Assembly (NCBI GenBank): GCA_035063765.1
Contig: JAPSFT010000007.1
Coordinates: forward strand, 124,001-188,000
Length of the DNA: 64,000 bases
Direction of reading: 5' to 3'
DNA from: Deltaproteobacteria bacterium
GTDB lineage: Bacteria > Myxococcota_A > UBA9160 > PR03
Positions within the stretch are counted from its first letter, which is position 1. Every line of letters begins with the position of its first letter. The notes under the pieces were generated by a model. It worked only from the letters and a program-made list of their open reading frames with translations. It had not been told where the DNA came from and ran no database searches. A program made the position numbers and the translations under genes. This document shows, piece by piece, positions 33,402 to 41,228 of this stretch.

Positions 33402-36335
33402 ATGGCTTCCTCGTCGCTCTTCGAGGCGGTGCGCAAGGCGGCCTCGCGCCACGCCTGGTCGCGGGGCGTCGAGCTCGTGCGCGCGCAGGCCGTCACGCTC
33501 GAGGCGGAGGGCGCGGACGAGCTGCGCCTGCGGGTCGCCGAGCCGGGCGCGGTGGTCGCGCGTGCGGTGACGCTGCTCCCGGCCGACGGCGCCTGGGACT
33601 GCGACTGCGCCGGCGAGGAGGACCCCTGCGAGCACGTCGCCGCCGCGGCGATCGCGTGGCGACAGGCGGGCGGCGCCCTGCCCCGCCCGGCGCCCGGCGA
33701 AGGTGGCGGGCGGCTGCGCTACGCGCTCTCGCGCGGTGCGGGCGGGCTCGCGCTCGCGCGGCTCGCCGTCGCAGCCGACGGCGGCGAGCAGGTGCTCGCG
33801 GTGCGCCTGCGCGCGCTCGCGGCCGGGCGCGTCGCGGGCCCCCGCGTGGCCGCCGAGGAGATCGATCTCGCGGTCGACGATGCGCTCGACGACCCGCGCG
33901 GGGGCCCTCTCGGCCGCGCCGGCCTCACGCGCCTCCTGCCGCTCCTCGCGCGCTGCACCGACGTGCGTCTCGACGGGGTCCCGGTGCGCTGCGAGCCCGA
34001 GCCGCTCGCACCCCAGGGCTTCGTCGAGGACCACGCGGGCGGCTTCCTGCTGCGCGTCGAGCTGCTGCCGCCCGGCGCCCAGCCGGTCGGCGAGGGCTTC
34101 GCGCTCGTCGCGGGCGCGCTCCGGCCACTCCGCGAGACGCGCCTCGGCGCCCGCGAGCTCGCAGAGCTCCCGCGCGGGGAACTCTTCGCGCCCGAGCGTG
34201 CGGCCGAGCTCGCGGCCGAGGTGCTCCCGGACCTCGCGCGGCGCATCCCGGTGGAGGTGCGGACGCGGCGGCTTCCGCGCGCCGGCGCGCGCCGCGAGCC
34301 GCCGCGGATCGTGATCGCGACGCACCGCCAGGGCGAGGCGCTCGCCGTGCGTGCCGACCTCGTCTACGGCGACCCGCCGCGCGCGCGCGTCGAGGCAGGC
34401 CGGCTGATCCCGCTCGGAGGCGCCGTGCCGCTCCGCGACGAGCCTGCCGAGCGGGCGCTCGCGCGGCGCGTGCAGGGCGAGCTGGCGCTCCCGGTCGGCG
34501 CCGAGCTCGTGCTGCGCGACGAGGCCGCGCTCGAGACCGCCGCGCGCCTGCGGAGCTGGCCGGGCGCGATCGAGGGCGATGCGCACGCCACCTTCGTCCG
34601 CGCGCCCGCGCTCGCGCCGAGGCTCGGCGGCGAAGGGGAGCGCGTCGAGCTCTGGTTCGAGGGCGCCACGCCGGGCGCGCCCCTCCGGGTGGACGCTGCG
34701 CGCGTGCTGCGCGCCTGGGAGGAGGGACGCACGTTCGTGTCGATCGGCGAGGGAGGCCTTGCGCCCCTCCCCGCCGACTGGCTCGCGCGCTTCGGCCGCG
34801 AGGCGGCGGCCCTGCTCGAGCAGCGCCGCGCCGACGGCAGCCTGCCGCGCGCCGCGCTTCCGGATCTCGCCCGCCTCGCCGCCGCGCTCGACACCCCGCC
34901 GCCCCCCGCCCTCGACGGGCTGCGCGCCCTCGTCGACGGCTTCACGGCGACGCCGCCCGCCGCGCTGCCGCCGGACCTGCGCGCGGAGCTGCGCGGCTAC
35001 CAGCGCGCGGGCGCCGACTGGCTCTGCTTCCTGCGCGACGCCGGCCTCGGCGCGCTGCTCGCCGACGACATGGGCCTCGGCAAGACGCTCCAGGTGCTCT
35101 GCGCCCTGCCTGCCTCCAGGCGGACCCTCGTCGTGTGCCCGACGAGCGTGCTCCAGAACTGGGCCGACGAGCTGCGCCGCTTCCGGCCGGGCCTCGCCGT
35201 CGCCATCTACCACGGCCCCGCGCGGAGCCTCGATCCCGGCGCCGACGTGACCCTCACGACCTACGCGATCCTGCGTCTCGAGGCGGAGGCGCTCGCCGCC
35301 GCCGCCTGGGACACGGTCGTCCTCGACGAGGCCCAGGCGATCAAGAGCCCGGACAGCCAGGTCGCCCGGGCCGCCCGCGCGCTGCGCGCCGGCTGGCGCG
35401 TGGCCGTGACCGGCACGCCGGTCGAGAACCGCCTCGAGGAGCTGTGGAGCCAGCTCCACTTCGCGAGCCCGGGGCTGCTCGGCTCGCGCGCCTCGTTCCA
35501 GACGCGCTGGGCGCGGCCGATCGCGGCCGGCGAGCCGGGCGTCGCCGAGGCGCTGCGCCGGCGCCTGCGCCCCTTCGTGCTGCGCCGCCGCAAGAGCGAG
35601 GTCGCCCCCGAGCTGCCGCCGCGCATCGAGCGCGTGCTGCGCTGCGAGCTCGACCCCGAGGAGCGCGCGGTCTACGAGGCGATCCGTGCCGCCACGCGCC
35701 GCGAGGTCGCCGAGCGCCTCACGGCGGGTGCGAGCCCGCTCGCCGCGCTCGAGGCGCTCCTGCGCCTGCGCCAGGCCGCCTGCCACCGCGGGCTCGTGCC
35801 GGGGCAGCAGGCGGGTGCGGGTCCGGCGGGCTCGTCGAAGCTCGAGCTGCTCGTCGAGGAGCTCGGCACGGCGGTCGCCGAGGGCCACAAGGCGCTGGTC
35901 TTCTCGCAGTGGACGAGCCTGCTCGACCGGGTCGAGCCGGCCCTCGCGGCGGCGGGGATCGCCTGGACCCGGCTCGACGGCAGCACCCGCGACCGCGCCG
36001 GGGTGGTGGCCCGCTTCCAGGACGCGGCGGGGCCGCCGGTCCTGCTCGTCTCGCTCAAGGCCGGGGGCAGCGGCCTGAACCTGACCGCGGCCGACCACGT
36101 CTTCCTGCTCGACCCGTGGTGGAACCCGGCGGTCGAGGACCAGGCCGCGGACCGCGCGCACCGGATCGGCCAGACCCGGCCGGTCGAGATCCACCGGCTC
36201 GTCGCGGCCGACAGCGTCGAGGAGCGCGTGCTGGCGCTCCAGGCGCGCAAGCGTGCCGCCGCCGACGCGGCGCTCGGCGACGCGGGTGCCGCCGCGGCGC
36301 TCACCCGCGAGGACCTGCTGGCCCTGCTCGACTAG
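33402..36335 (+). CDS. SNF2-family ATPase with SWIM zinc finger
   Basis: 977 aa from ATG at 33402 (an in-frame ATG at 33363 gives 13 extra residues). The N-terminal SWIM zinc finger is exact: C67-x-C69-x6-C76-x-H78 ([14 protein letters not shown]). The SNF2 ATPase starts near residue 530: [15 protein letters not shown] (Walker A, about residues 555-562), [24 protein letters not shown] (DEAQ), [14 protein letters not shown]. The helicase C half has [35 protein letters not shown] and [14 protein letters not shown]. Such ATPases translocate on double-stranded DNA and can displace bound proteins. The stop is 33 bp ahead of a histone-fold gene on the same strand, an unusual and suggestive pairing. 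Confidence 0.93.
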   Translation: MASSSLFEAVRKAASRHAWSRGVELVRAQAVTLEAEGADELRLRVAEPGAVVARAVTLLPADGAWDCDCAGEEDPCEHVAAAAIAWRQAGGALPRPAPGEGGGRLRYALSRGAGGLALARLAVAADGGEQVLAVRLRALAAGRVAGPRVAAEEIDLAVDDALDDPRGGPLGRAGLTRLLPLLARCTDVRLDGVPVRCEPEPLAPQGFVEDHAGGFLLRVELLPPGAQPVGEGFALVAGALRPLRETRLGARELAELPRGELFAPERAAELAAEVLPDLARRIPVEVRTRRLPRAGARREPPRIVIATHRQGEALAVRADLVYGDPPRARVEAGRLIPLGGAVPLRDEPAERALARRVQGELALPVGAELVLRDEAALETAARLRSWPGAIEGDAHATFVRAPALAPRLGGEGERVELWFEGATPGAPLRVDAARVLRAWEEGRTFVSIGEGGLAPLPADWLARFGREAAALLEQRRADGSLPRAALPDLARLAAALDTPPPPALDGLRALVDGFTATPPAALPPDLRAELRGYQRAGADWLCFLRDAGLGALLADDMGLGKTLQVLCALPASRRTLVVCPTSVLQNWADELRRFRPGLAVAIYHGPARSLDPGADVTLTTYAILRLEAEALAAAAWDTVVLDEAQAIKSPDSQVARAARALRAGWRVAVTGTPVENRLEELWSQLHFASPGLLGSRASFQTRWARPIAAGEPGVAEALRRRLRPFVLRRRKSEVAPELPPRIERVLRCELDPEERAVYEAIRAATRREVAERLTAGASPLAALEALLRLRQAACHRGLVPGQQAGAGPAGSSKLELLVEELGTAVAEGHKALVFSQWTSLLDRVEPALAAAGIAWTRLDGSTRDRAGVVARFQDAAGPPVLLVSLKAGGSGLNLTAADHVFLLDPWWNPAVEDQAADRAHRIGQTRPVEIHRLVAADSVEERVLALQARKRAAADAALGDAGAAAALTREDLLALLD

Positions 36336-36368
36336 CTCGTTAGAGTCTCGCCCTCGGAGGGACCCGGC

Positions 36369-36920
36369 ATGGAGGCGGCCGATCGCTGGCGGCGCTGCAG
36401 CTCGTGCAAGGCGCCGCTCGCCTTTGCCGCGCCGTACTGGGCCTGCAACGTCTCCACCTGCAACCGCGGGCGCACGGCGCTCACCTTCTGCTCGGTGTCG
36501 TGCTGGGACGCGCACCTGGCCGTGGTGCCGCACCGCGAGTCGTGGGCGCTCGAGCGCCGCGCGCCGACGCGCGCGGAGTGGGCCGCGAAGCTCGCGGAGG
36601 ACGGGGGGGAGGAGCGGCCGGCCGAACGGGCCCCCGCGACCGCAGCCCCGGCGCGCGCTCCGTCCGCGCCCCCTGCCGCCGCCGCCGCGCCGCGCCGCAT
36701 CCTCCCGCCGCCGGCGCCGGCCCGGCCGGACCCCCTCGCGCGCGAGGTCCTCATCGTCGCCTCGAAGCTCAAGGCCTACGTGCGCGCGCGCGCCGGGATG
36801 AACACCTCGGACCGCTGCGTCGAGCCGCTCTCGGACGCGGTGCGCGAGCTGGCCGAGCGCGCCATCGAGAAGGCGCGCGCCGAGGGGCGCAGGACCGTCC
36901 TCGAGCGCGACTTCGAGTGA
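36369..36920 (+). CDS. zinc-finger / histone-fold fusion protein
   Basis: 183 aa, ATG with GGAGGG (36356-36361) well placed. Residues 10-55 hold a two-zinc, MYND/HIT-like finger: C10-x2-C13, C26, C31, C41-x3-C45-x3-H49 and H55 (FCSVSCWDAH core). Residues 60-122 are a Pro/Ala-rich linker. Residues 123-183 look like a bacterial histone fold: helix 1 VLIVASKLKAYVRARAG, loop MNTSD, long helix 2 VEPLSDAVRELAERAIEKAR, loop with the Arg-Thr pair GRRTVLERD, and a very short helix 3. This is the arrangement of Bd0055-like histones. It is predicted to bind DNA or other proteins. It follows the SNF2 ATPase gene by 33 bp, so the two are likely co-transcribed. Confidence 0.8.
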   Translation: MEAADRWRRCSSCKAPLAFAAPYWACNVSTCNRGRTALTFCSVSCWDAHLAVVPHRESWALERRAPTRAEWAAKLAEDGGEERPAERAPATAAPARAPSAPPAAAAAPRRILPPPAPARPDPLAREVLIVASKLKAYVRARAGMNTSDRCVEPLSDAVRELAERAIEKARAEGRRTVLERDFE

Positions 36921-36936
36921 GGCGGGAGGCCGCCGG

Positions 36937-37845
36937 CTAGGCGGCCTCGCTCAGCTCGGGCGCGCGGCTCGCGCCGGTCTCCTTCATCCAGGCAGGCGGC
37001 TCGCGCAGGTTGCTCACGAGGCCGATCGCCGCGAGCCCGCGCAGCACGTAGTAGGTCGCGTCCACCTCCCAGGGGCGGAAGCCCTGGCGGCAGCTCGCCT
37101 GGTAGAAGTGATGGTTGTTGTGCCAGCCCTCGCCGCAGGTGAGCAGAGCCAGCGCCAGGCTGTTGCGGCTCGTGTCGCCGGTCTCGAAGCGCCGCCCGCC
37201 GACCAGGTGCATCAGCGAGTTGATCGTGTAGGTCGCGTGCCAGAGCAGGGTCGTCGACAGGAAGTAGCCCCAGAAGAGGCCCGGCCAGCCGCCGATCGCG
37301 AAGCAGGCGACGGCGAGCGCCACCGGCGGCACGAAGTGCCAGCGGTTGAGCCAGCGGATCTCGGGGTAGCGCGCGAAGTCCGGGATCAGGTCGAGGCGCG
37401 TCGCCTGCCAGCGCTTGTCGAAGATCCAGCCCTGGTGCGAGTACCAGAAGCCGCGCTTGGGCGAGTGGACGTCGTGCGGGCCGTCCGACTCGCGGTGGTG
37501 GATGCGGTGCAGGCTCGCCCACCAGAGCGGGCCCTTCTGCGTCGCCAGGGTCCCGAGCAGCGCCAGCACGAACTGGAAGGCGCGGCTCGTCCGGAAGCTC
37601 TTGTGCGCGAAGTAGCGGTGGTAGCCCGCGGTGATGCCGAACAGACGGCCCCAGAAGGTGAGGGCGAAGAGCAGGAGGGCGGTCTTGGTGAAGCCGGTCA
37701 CGAAGACACCGAGCGCCGCGACGTGCACGCCCCAGTAGAGCGCGTAGGTGATGCGGTCGAGCGTGGCGTTCGCCCAGAGCCCGTCGGCATGGGTCGGCGG
37801 CCGCACGGGCTCGGCGTTCGTCGTCTCCCCTTCGCGCATGGTCAC
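36937..37845 (-). CDS. acyl-lipid/acyl-CoA desaturase
   Basis: 302 aa, GTG at 37845 with an in-frame ATG two codons later. The three His boxes of membrane di-iron desaturases are present: HRYFAH, HRIHH and HNNHH (in GEGWHNNHHFYQ). Four hydrophobic regions (ITYALYWGVHVAALGVF, LLLFALTFWGRLFG, FQFVLALLGTLATQ, VALAVACFAIGGWPGLFWGY) fit the usual topology. The layout is that of stearoyl-CoA/delta-9-type desaturases, which insert a double bond into saturated acyl chains to control membrane fluidity. Length is standard for bacterial forms. It is alone, between the histone-like gene (convergent) and the universal stress gene. Confidence 0.92.
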   Translation of the reverse strand: MTMREGETTNAEPVRPPTHADGLWANATLDRITYALYWGVHVAALGVFVTGFTKTALLLFALTFWGRLFGITAGYHRYFAHKSFRTSRAFQFVLALLGTLATQKGPLWWASLHRIHHRESDGPHDVHSPKRGFWYSHQGWIFDKRWQATRLDLIPDFARYPEIRWLNRWHFVPPVALAVACFAIGGWPGLFWGYFLSTTLLWHATYTINSLMHLVGGRRFETGDTSRNSLALALLTCGEGWHNNHHFYQASCRQGFRPWEVDATYYVLRGLAAIGLVSNLREPPAWMKETGASRAPELSEAA

Positions 37846-38001
37846 CCCGGTGCTCCTTCTCGCTGGGCAGGGCCGTTCGAGCGCGAGCAGGATACGGCCT
37901 GCCCAGGCCGGCGAAGGCGGGCGCCTGTGAAACTTCGGTAAAAGGGGTCGTCCCGCCGCGAGCGGGGAGCGGGGGTCAGGGCGGTGGCGAGGCGGGCCCG
38001 G

Positions 38002-38829
38002 TCACGCGCCCCCGGCCGGCGCGCGCAGCACCGAGGCCGGCGCCAGGCGCAGCAGGGCTTCCGACACCGAATCCTGTCGAATCCGCTCGAGCCCGCTTCG
38101 CTGCCGGCCGCCGACCACGACCACGTCGGCGCGCTCCTGCTCGGCCACCAGCGCGATCTGGTCCGCGAGCCAGCGGACCGCCGGCTCGATGCGGATCTCG
38201 GTCGTCCCCGGCCCCGCCGGCGCGCCGAAACGCGCCTCGAGCTCGGCGCGGGCGGTGGCCGCACCTGCCGGCTCGCAGAGGTGGAGGAGCAGCGCGTCGC
38301 AGGCACCGAGCCGGCGCAGGCTCGCGAGCGCGGCGGCCGCGGCGTCGCCGCTCGCCGAGGCGTCCACCGCCACCAGCGCCCGCAGCGCGCGCCGGCCGCC
38401 CGCGCAGGCCTCGAAGGGCGCGGCGTCGGCGGCCAGCAGGACGGGCGCCGGCACCGCGCGCGCCAGCCGGGTGGCGAGGCTCCCGACCCTCCAACGCGGG
38501 CCCGGACGATGGCCGACGATGCCCATCACCAGGAGCCGCGCCGAGACCTCGCGCGCGAGCTCGCCGATGCGCTCGTCGGGCCGGCCGACGAGCGCGCGCG
38601 TCTCGACCTCGAGCCCGCCGCTCGCGAGCCCGGCGGCGACCTCGGCGAGACGCGCCGTGGCGGCCTGCGAGAGCTCGTCCTGGAGCTTGCGCCCCGTCCA
38701 GGCCAGGGCGCCGAGGTCGGTCACGTGTACGAGCAGCAGGCGCTCGCCGCAGGCGCGCGCGAAGGCGGCCGCCGTGCGCAGGCCGTGCTCCGCCCCGGGC
38801 GAGAAGTCCGTCGCACAGACGATCGCCAC
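38002..38829 (-). CDS. double universal stress protein (UspA family)
   Basis: 275 aa from GTG at 38829, preceded by GGAGGAG. It contains two Usp domains. The first runs from IVCATDFSPGAEHGLRTAAAFA through LLVMGIVGHRPGPRWRVGSLA (ATP-binding G-x2-G-x9-G type loop) to APVLLAA. The second runs from ALVAVDASASGDAAAAALAS to ADVVVVGGRQRSGLERI, ending ASVLRAPAGGA. Tandem Usp proteins bind ATP and support survival in starvation and stress. No membrane segment. It is divergent from the MTA phosphorylase gene by 144 bp. Confidence 0.9.
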   Translation of the reverse strand: MAIVCATDFSPGAEHGLRTAAAFARACGERLLLVHVTDLGALAWTGRKLQDELSQAATARLAEVAAGLASGGLEVETRALVGRPDERIGELAREVSARLLVMGIVGHRPGPRWRVGSLATRLARAVPAPVLLAADAAPFEACAGGRRALRALVAVDASASGDAAAAALASLRRLGACDALLLHLCEPAGAATARAELEARFGAPAGPGTTEIRIEPAVRWLADQIALVAEQERADVVVVGGRQRSGLERIRQDSVSEALLRLAPASVLRAPAGGA

Positions 38830-38973
38830 CCCGTCTCCTCCCTGCTCCGCTGCGGGCGCGCAGGGTATCGCATCCGGCCGCCGGAACGGTCGCGCCGGCG
38901 CGGCGCGCGCCCGCTGGCGAGCGCTCGCCGCGTCACCGTAGACTCGCTCCCGCCGCGAGGCAGGGGGGGCTCC

Positions 38974-39744
38974 TTGGCGCGCATCGGCATCATCGGCGGC
39001 TCGGGGCTCGACGACCCGCAGCTCCTCGCGGGCGCGCGCGACGAGGCGGTCACCACGCCCTGGGGCGCCCCCTCGTCGCCGCTCCGGCACGGGCGCATCG
39101 AGGGGGTCGAGTGCCTGCTCCTCGCGCGCCACGGCCGCGCGCACACGATCCCGCCCTCGCAGGTGAACAACCGCGCCAACCTGCATGCCCTGAAGACGGC
39201 CGGCTGCACCCACGTGCTGGCCACGACCGCGGTCGGGAGCCTGCGCCAGGAGGTGGGCCGAGGCGACCTCGTCGTGCTCGATCAGTTCATCGACTGGACG
39301 CGGGGGCGGGCGCAGAGCTTCCACGAGCGCTTCGAGCCCGGCCAGCCCGTCCACACGCCGATGGCCGACCCCTTCGACGCCCGCCTGCGCGAGCGGCTGA
39401 TCGCCGCCGCGCGCGCGCTCGGCCTGCGCCACCACCCGCGCGGCACGGTCGTGACCATCGAGGGCCCGCGCTTCTCGACGCGGGCCGAGTCGCGGATGCT
39501 CCGCAGCTTCGGCGCGGACGTCGTCAACATGTCGACCGCGCCCGAGTGCGCGCTCGCGAACGAGGCCGGCCTGCCCTACGCGGCGGTCGCCATGGCCACC
39601 GACTACGACTCGTGGAAGGAGGACGAGCCGCCGGTCACCTGGGAGGAGATCACGCGCACCTTCGCGGCCAACGTGGAGGCGGTCGTGTCGCTCCTGGTGC
39701 GGGCGATCGCCGCCCTCGGCGCGAGCCCCCTGGATCGGACGTGA
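38974..39744 (+). CDS. mtnP: S-methyl-5'-thioadenosine phosphorylase
   Basis: 256 aa from TTG at 38974. The PNP/MTAP fold is clear: IGIIGGSGLDDP (phosphate loop), LLARHGRAHTIPPSQVNNRA, LATTAVGSLRQ, VNMSTAPECALANEAGLPYA (ribose/thio group contact) and MATDYDSWKE. The DYDSWKE segment is the MTAP signature that distinguishes it from purine nucleoside phosphorylases. It cleaves MTA into adenine and methylthioribose-1-phosphate in methionine salvage. MTA is the by-product of polyamine synthesis, so it would fit if the nearby SpeE-like proteins were active, which is uncertain. Its stop overlaps the GTG of the ArfB-like gene. Confidence 0.92.
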   Translation: MARIGIIGGSGLDDPQLLAGARDEAVTTPWGAPSSPLRHGRIEGVECLLLARHGRAHTIPPSQVNNRANLHALKTAGCTHVLATTAVGSLRQEVGRGDLVVLDQFIDWTRGRAQSFHERFEPGQPVHTPMADPFDARLRERLIAAARALGLRHHPRGTVVTIEGPRFSTRAESRMLRSFGADVVNMSTAPECALANEAGLPYAAVAMATDYDSWKEDEPPVTWEEITRTFAANVEAVVSLLVRAIAALGASPLDRT

Positions 39745-40184
39745 GCGGGCTGCGCGACCTGCGCGTCGGCCGCACGCTCGTGCTGCCGCGCCGCCTGCTC
39801 GCGCAGCGCTTCGCCCGCTCCGGCGGGGCGGGCGGGCAGAACGTGAACAAGGTCGAGACCAAGGTCGAGCTGCGCCTCGACCTCGACGCCGCCGAGGCCT
39901 GGCTCGGCGCGCAACGCACCGCCCGGGTACGCGAGCGCCTCGCCGGCCGCCTCGACGCGGACGGCCGCCTGCGGATCGCCTGCGACCGCCATCGCGAGCG
40001 AGGCCGCAATCTCGAGGCCGCGCTCGCGCGCATGGAGGAGCTGCTCGCCGCCGCCCTCCGTCCGGCCCGCCCGCGCCGCCCGACGCGGCCCACCCGCGCC
40101 TCCCGGGAGCGGCGCCTCGAGGGCAAGCGGCGGCAGGCCCGGCGGAAGCGGGAGCGGGCGGGGCCCGGCGACCAGGCCCGGTGA
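39741..40184 (+). CDS. arfB: ArfB/YaeJ-type ribosome-rescue peptidyl-tRNA hydrolase
   Basis: 147 aa, GTG overlapping the mtnP stop (GTGA). The GGQ motif is exact: RSGGAGGQNVNKVETKVEL, the catalytic loop of class-I release-factor-like domains. The C-terminal ~35 residues are strongly basic (RERRLEGKRRQARRKRERAG), the tail that ArfB inserts into the mRNA channel of stalled ribosomes. It lacks codon-recognition domains and is of the usual length (about 140 aa). It releases peptides from non-stop complexes. A second rescue route (tmRNA) was not seen in this window. Confidence 0.9.
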   Translation: MSGLRDLRVGRTLVLPRRLLAQRFARSGGAGGQNVNKVETKVELRLDLDAAEAWLGAQRTARVRERLAGRLDADGRLRIACDRHRERGRNLEAALARMEELLAAALRPARPRRPTRPTRASRERRLEGKRRQARRKRERAGPGDQAR

Positions 40185-40202
40185 CCCGGGTATGATCGGC
40201 CG

Positions 40203-41189
40203 ATGGCCGCCCTCGCGCGCAGGAGCTGGCGATCGGTCCTGCCGTGGGTCGTCTCGGCGGCGCTGCTCGTCTACGTGTTCGGCTGGGCCACCGACTGGCA
40301 CAAGCTGCGCGAGGCGCTGCGCGCCGCCGACGTGCCGGCGTTCCTGCTCTTCGCGAGCCTCGACCGGCTCGCGTTCTTCGCGGTCTGGACCTCGCTCCAG
40401 GCGCTCGCGCTGCGCCGCTTCGTGTCGGAGGTGCCGACCCGCTCCGTCTTCGCCGTGCGGGGCGGCTCGGAGCTGATCCGCACGGTCAGCAACCCGGCCT
40501 CCGACGCCGCCTTCTTCCTCGGCCTCGCCCAGCTCGCGGGTGGGCGCATCGACGCCGTCATCAGCGCCGCGCTGGTGCCCGCCTTCGTGCACTTCCAGGT
40601 GATGCTCGCGCTGATGACCGTGGCGCTGCCCTTCGTCACGGGCGGGCCGGCCGGCAATCGCGGCACCTGGACCACGGCCGCGATCCTGTGGGGCGTGGTC
40701 TTCGCGGTCGCGATCGCCGTGCGCCTGTCGGGCTCGCGCAAGCTCCGGATCCCGGGCATCGCGGGCCTGCGCGGCTGGCTCGAGCGCTTCGCGTTCCGGG
40801 ACCTGCGCCCGTTCTACCTGGGCTTCCTCGGCCTCACGCTCTTCGACGTCCTGATCCAGGGGCTGGCGTCGCGCGCCTTCGGGATCCCGATCGACTGGAT
40901 CGCGCTCGCGGCACGCCTGCCGCTGCTCTACCTGGCGCTCGCGATCCCGACCCTCGGCAACTTCGGCACGCGCGAGGTGGCGTGGGCGGCGCTCTTCGCC
41001 GAGTTCGGCAGCCACGACCAGTTGATCGCCTACGCGCTCGGCGTGAACGCCGTCTTCCTCGTCATGAACCTGCTGCTCGGGCTGCTCTTCCTGCCCCGCG
41101 CGCTGCAGCTCCTCGCCGCCGTGCGCCGGGCCCGACACGAGGGCGCGGCCGTCCCCGAGCCCCTCCTCCACGACCCCACCGACCTCTGA
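40203..41189 (+). CDS. LPG-synthase-type flippase-like membrane protein
   Basis: 328 aa, ATG at 40203. Six to eight hydrophobic segments (LPWVVSAALLVYVFGWAT, LVPAFVHFQVMLALMTVALP, TTAAILWGVVFAVAIAV, FYLGFLGLTLFDVLIQGL, NAVFLVMNLLLGLLFLP) and the motif LGNFGTREVAWAALF are typical of the UPF0104 / lysylphosphatidylglycerol-synthase membrane domain. These proteins are thought to move lipids or polyprenyl-linked sugars, and those lacking the synthase half have no aminoacyl-transfer function. It sits 18 bp after arfB and 39 bp before glgB. No substrate is evident. Confidence 0.75.
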   Translation: MAALARRSWRSVLPWVVSAALLVYVFGWATDWHKLREALRAADVPAFLLFASLDRLAFFAVWTSLQALALRRFVSEVPTRSVFAVRGGSELIRTVSNPASDAAFFLGLAQLAGGRIDAVISAALVPAFVHFQVMLALMTVALPFVTGGPAGNRGTWTTAAILWGVVFAVAIAVRLSGSRKLRIPGIAGLRGWLERFAFRDLRPFYLGFLGLTLFDVLIQGLASRAFGIPIDWIALAARLPLLYLALAIPTLGNFGTREVAWAALFAEFGSHDQLIAYALGVNAVFLVMNLLLGLLFLPRALQLLAAVRRARHEGAAVPEPLLHDPTDL

Positions 41190-41228
41190 CGCTGGCGCCT
41201 CCCGGGGCGGAGGGGCAGGCTCCGGGCC

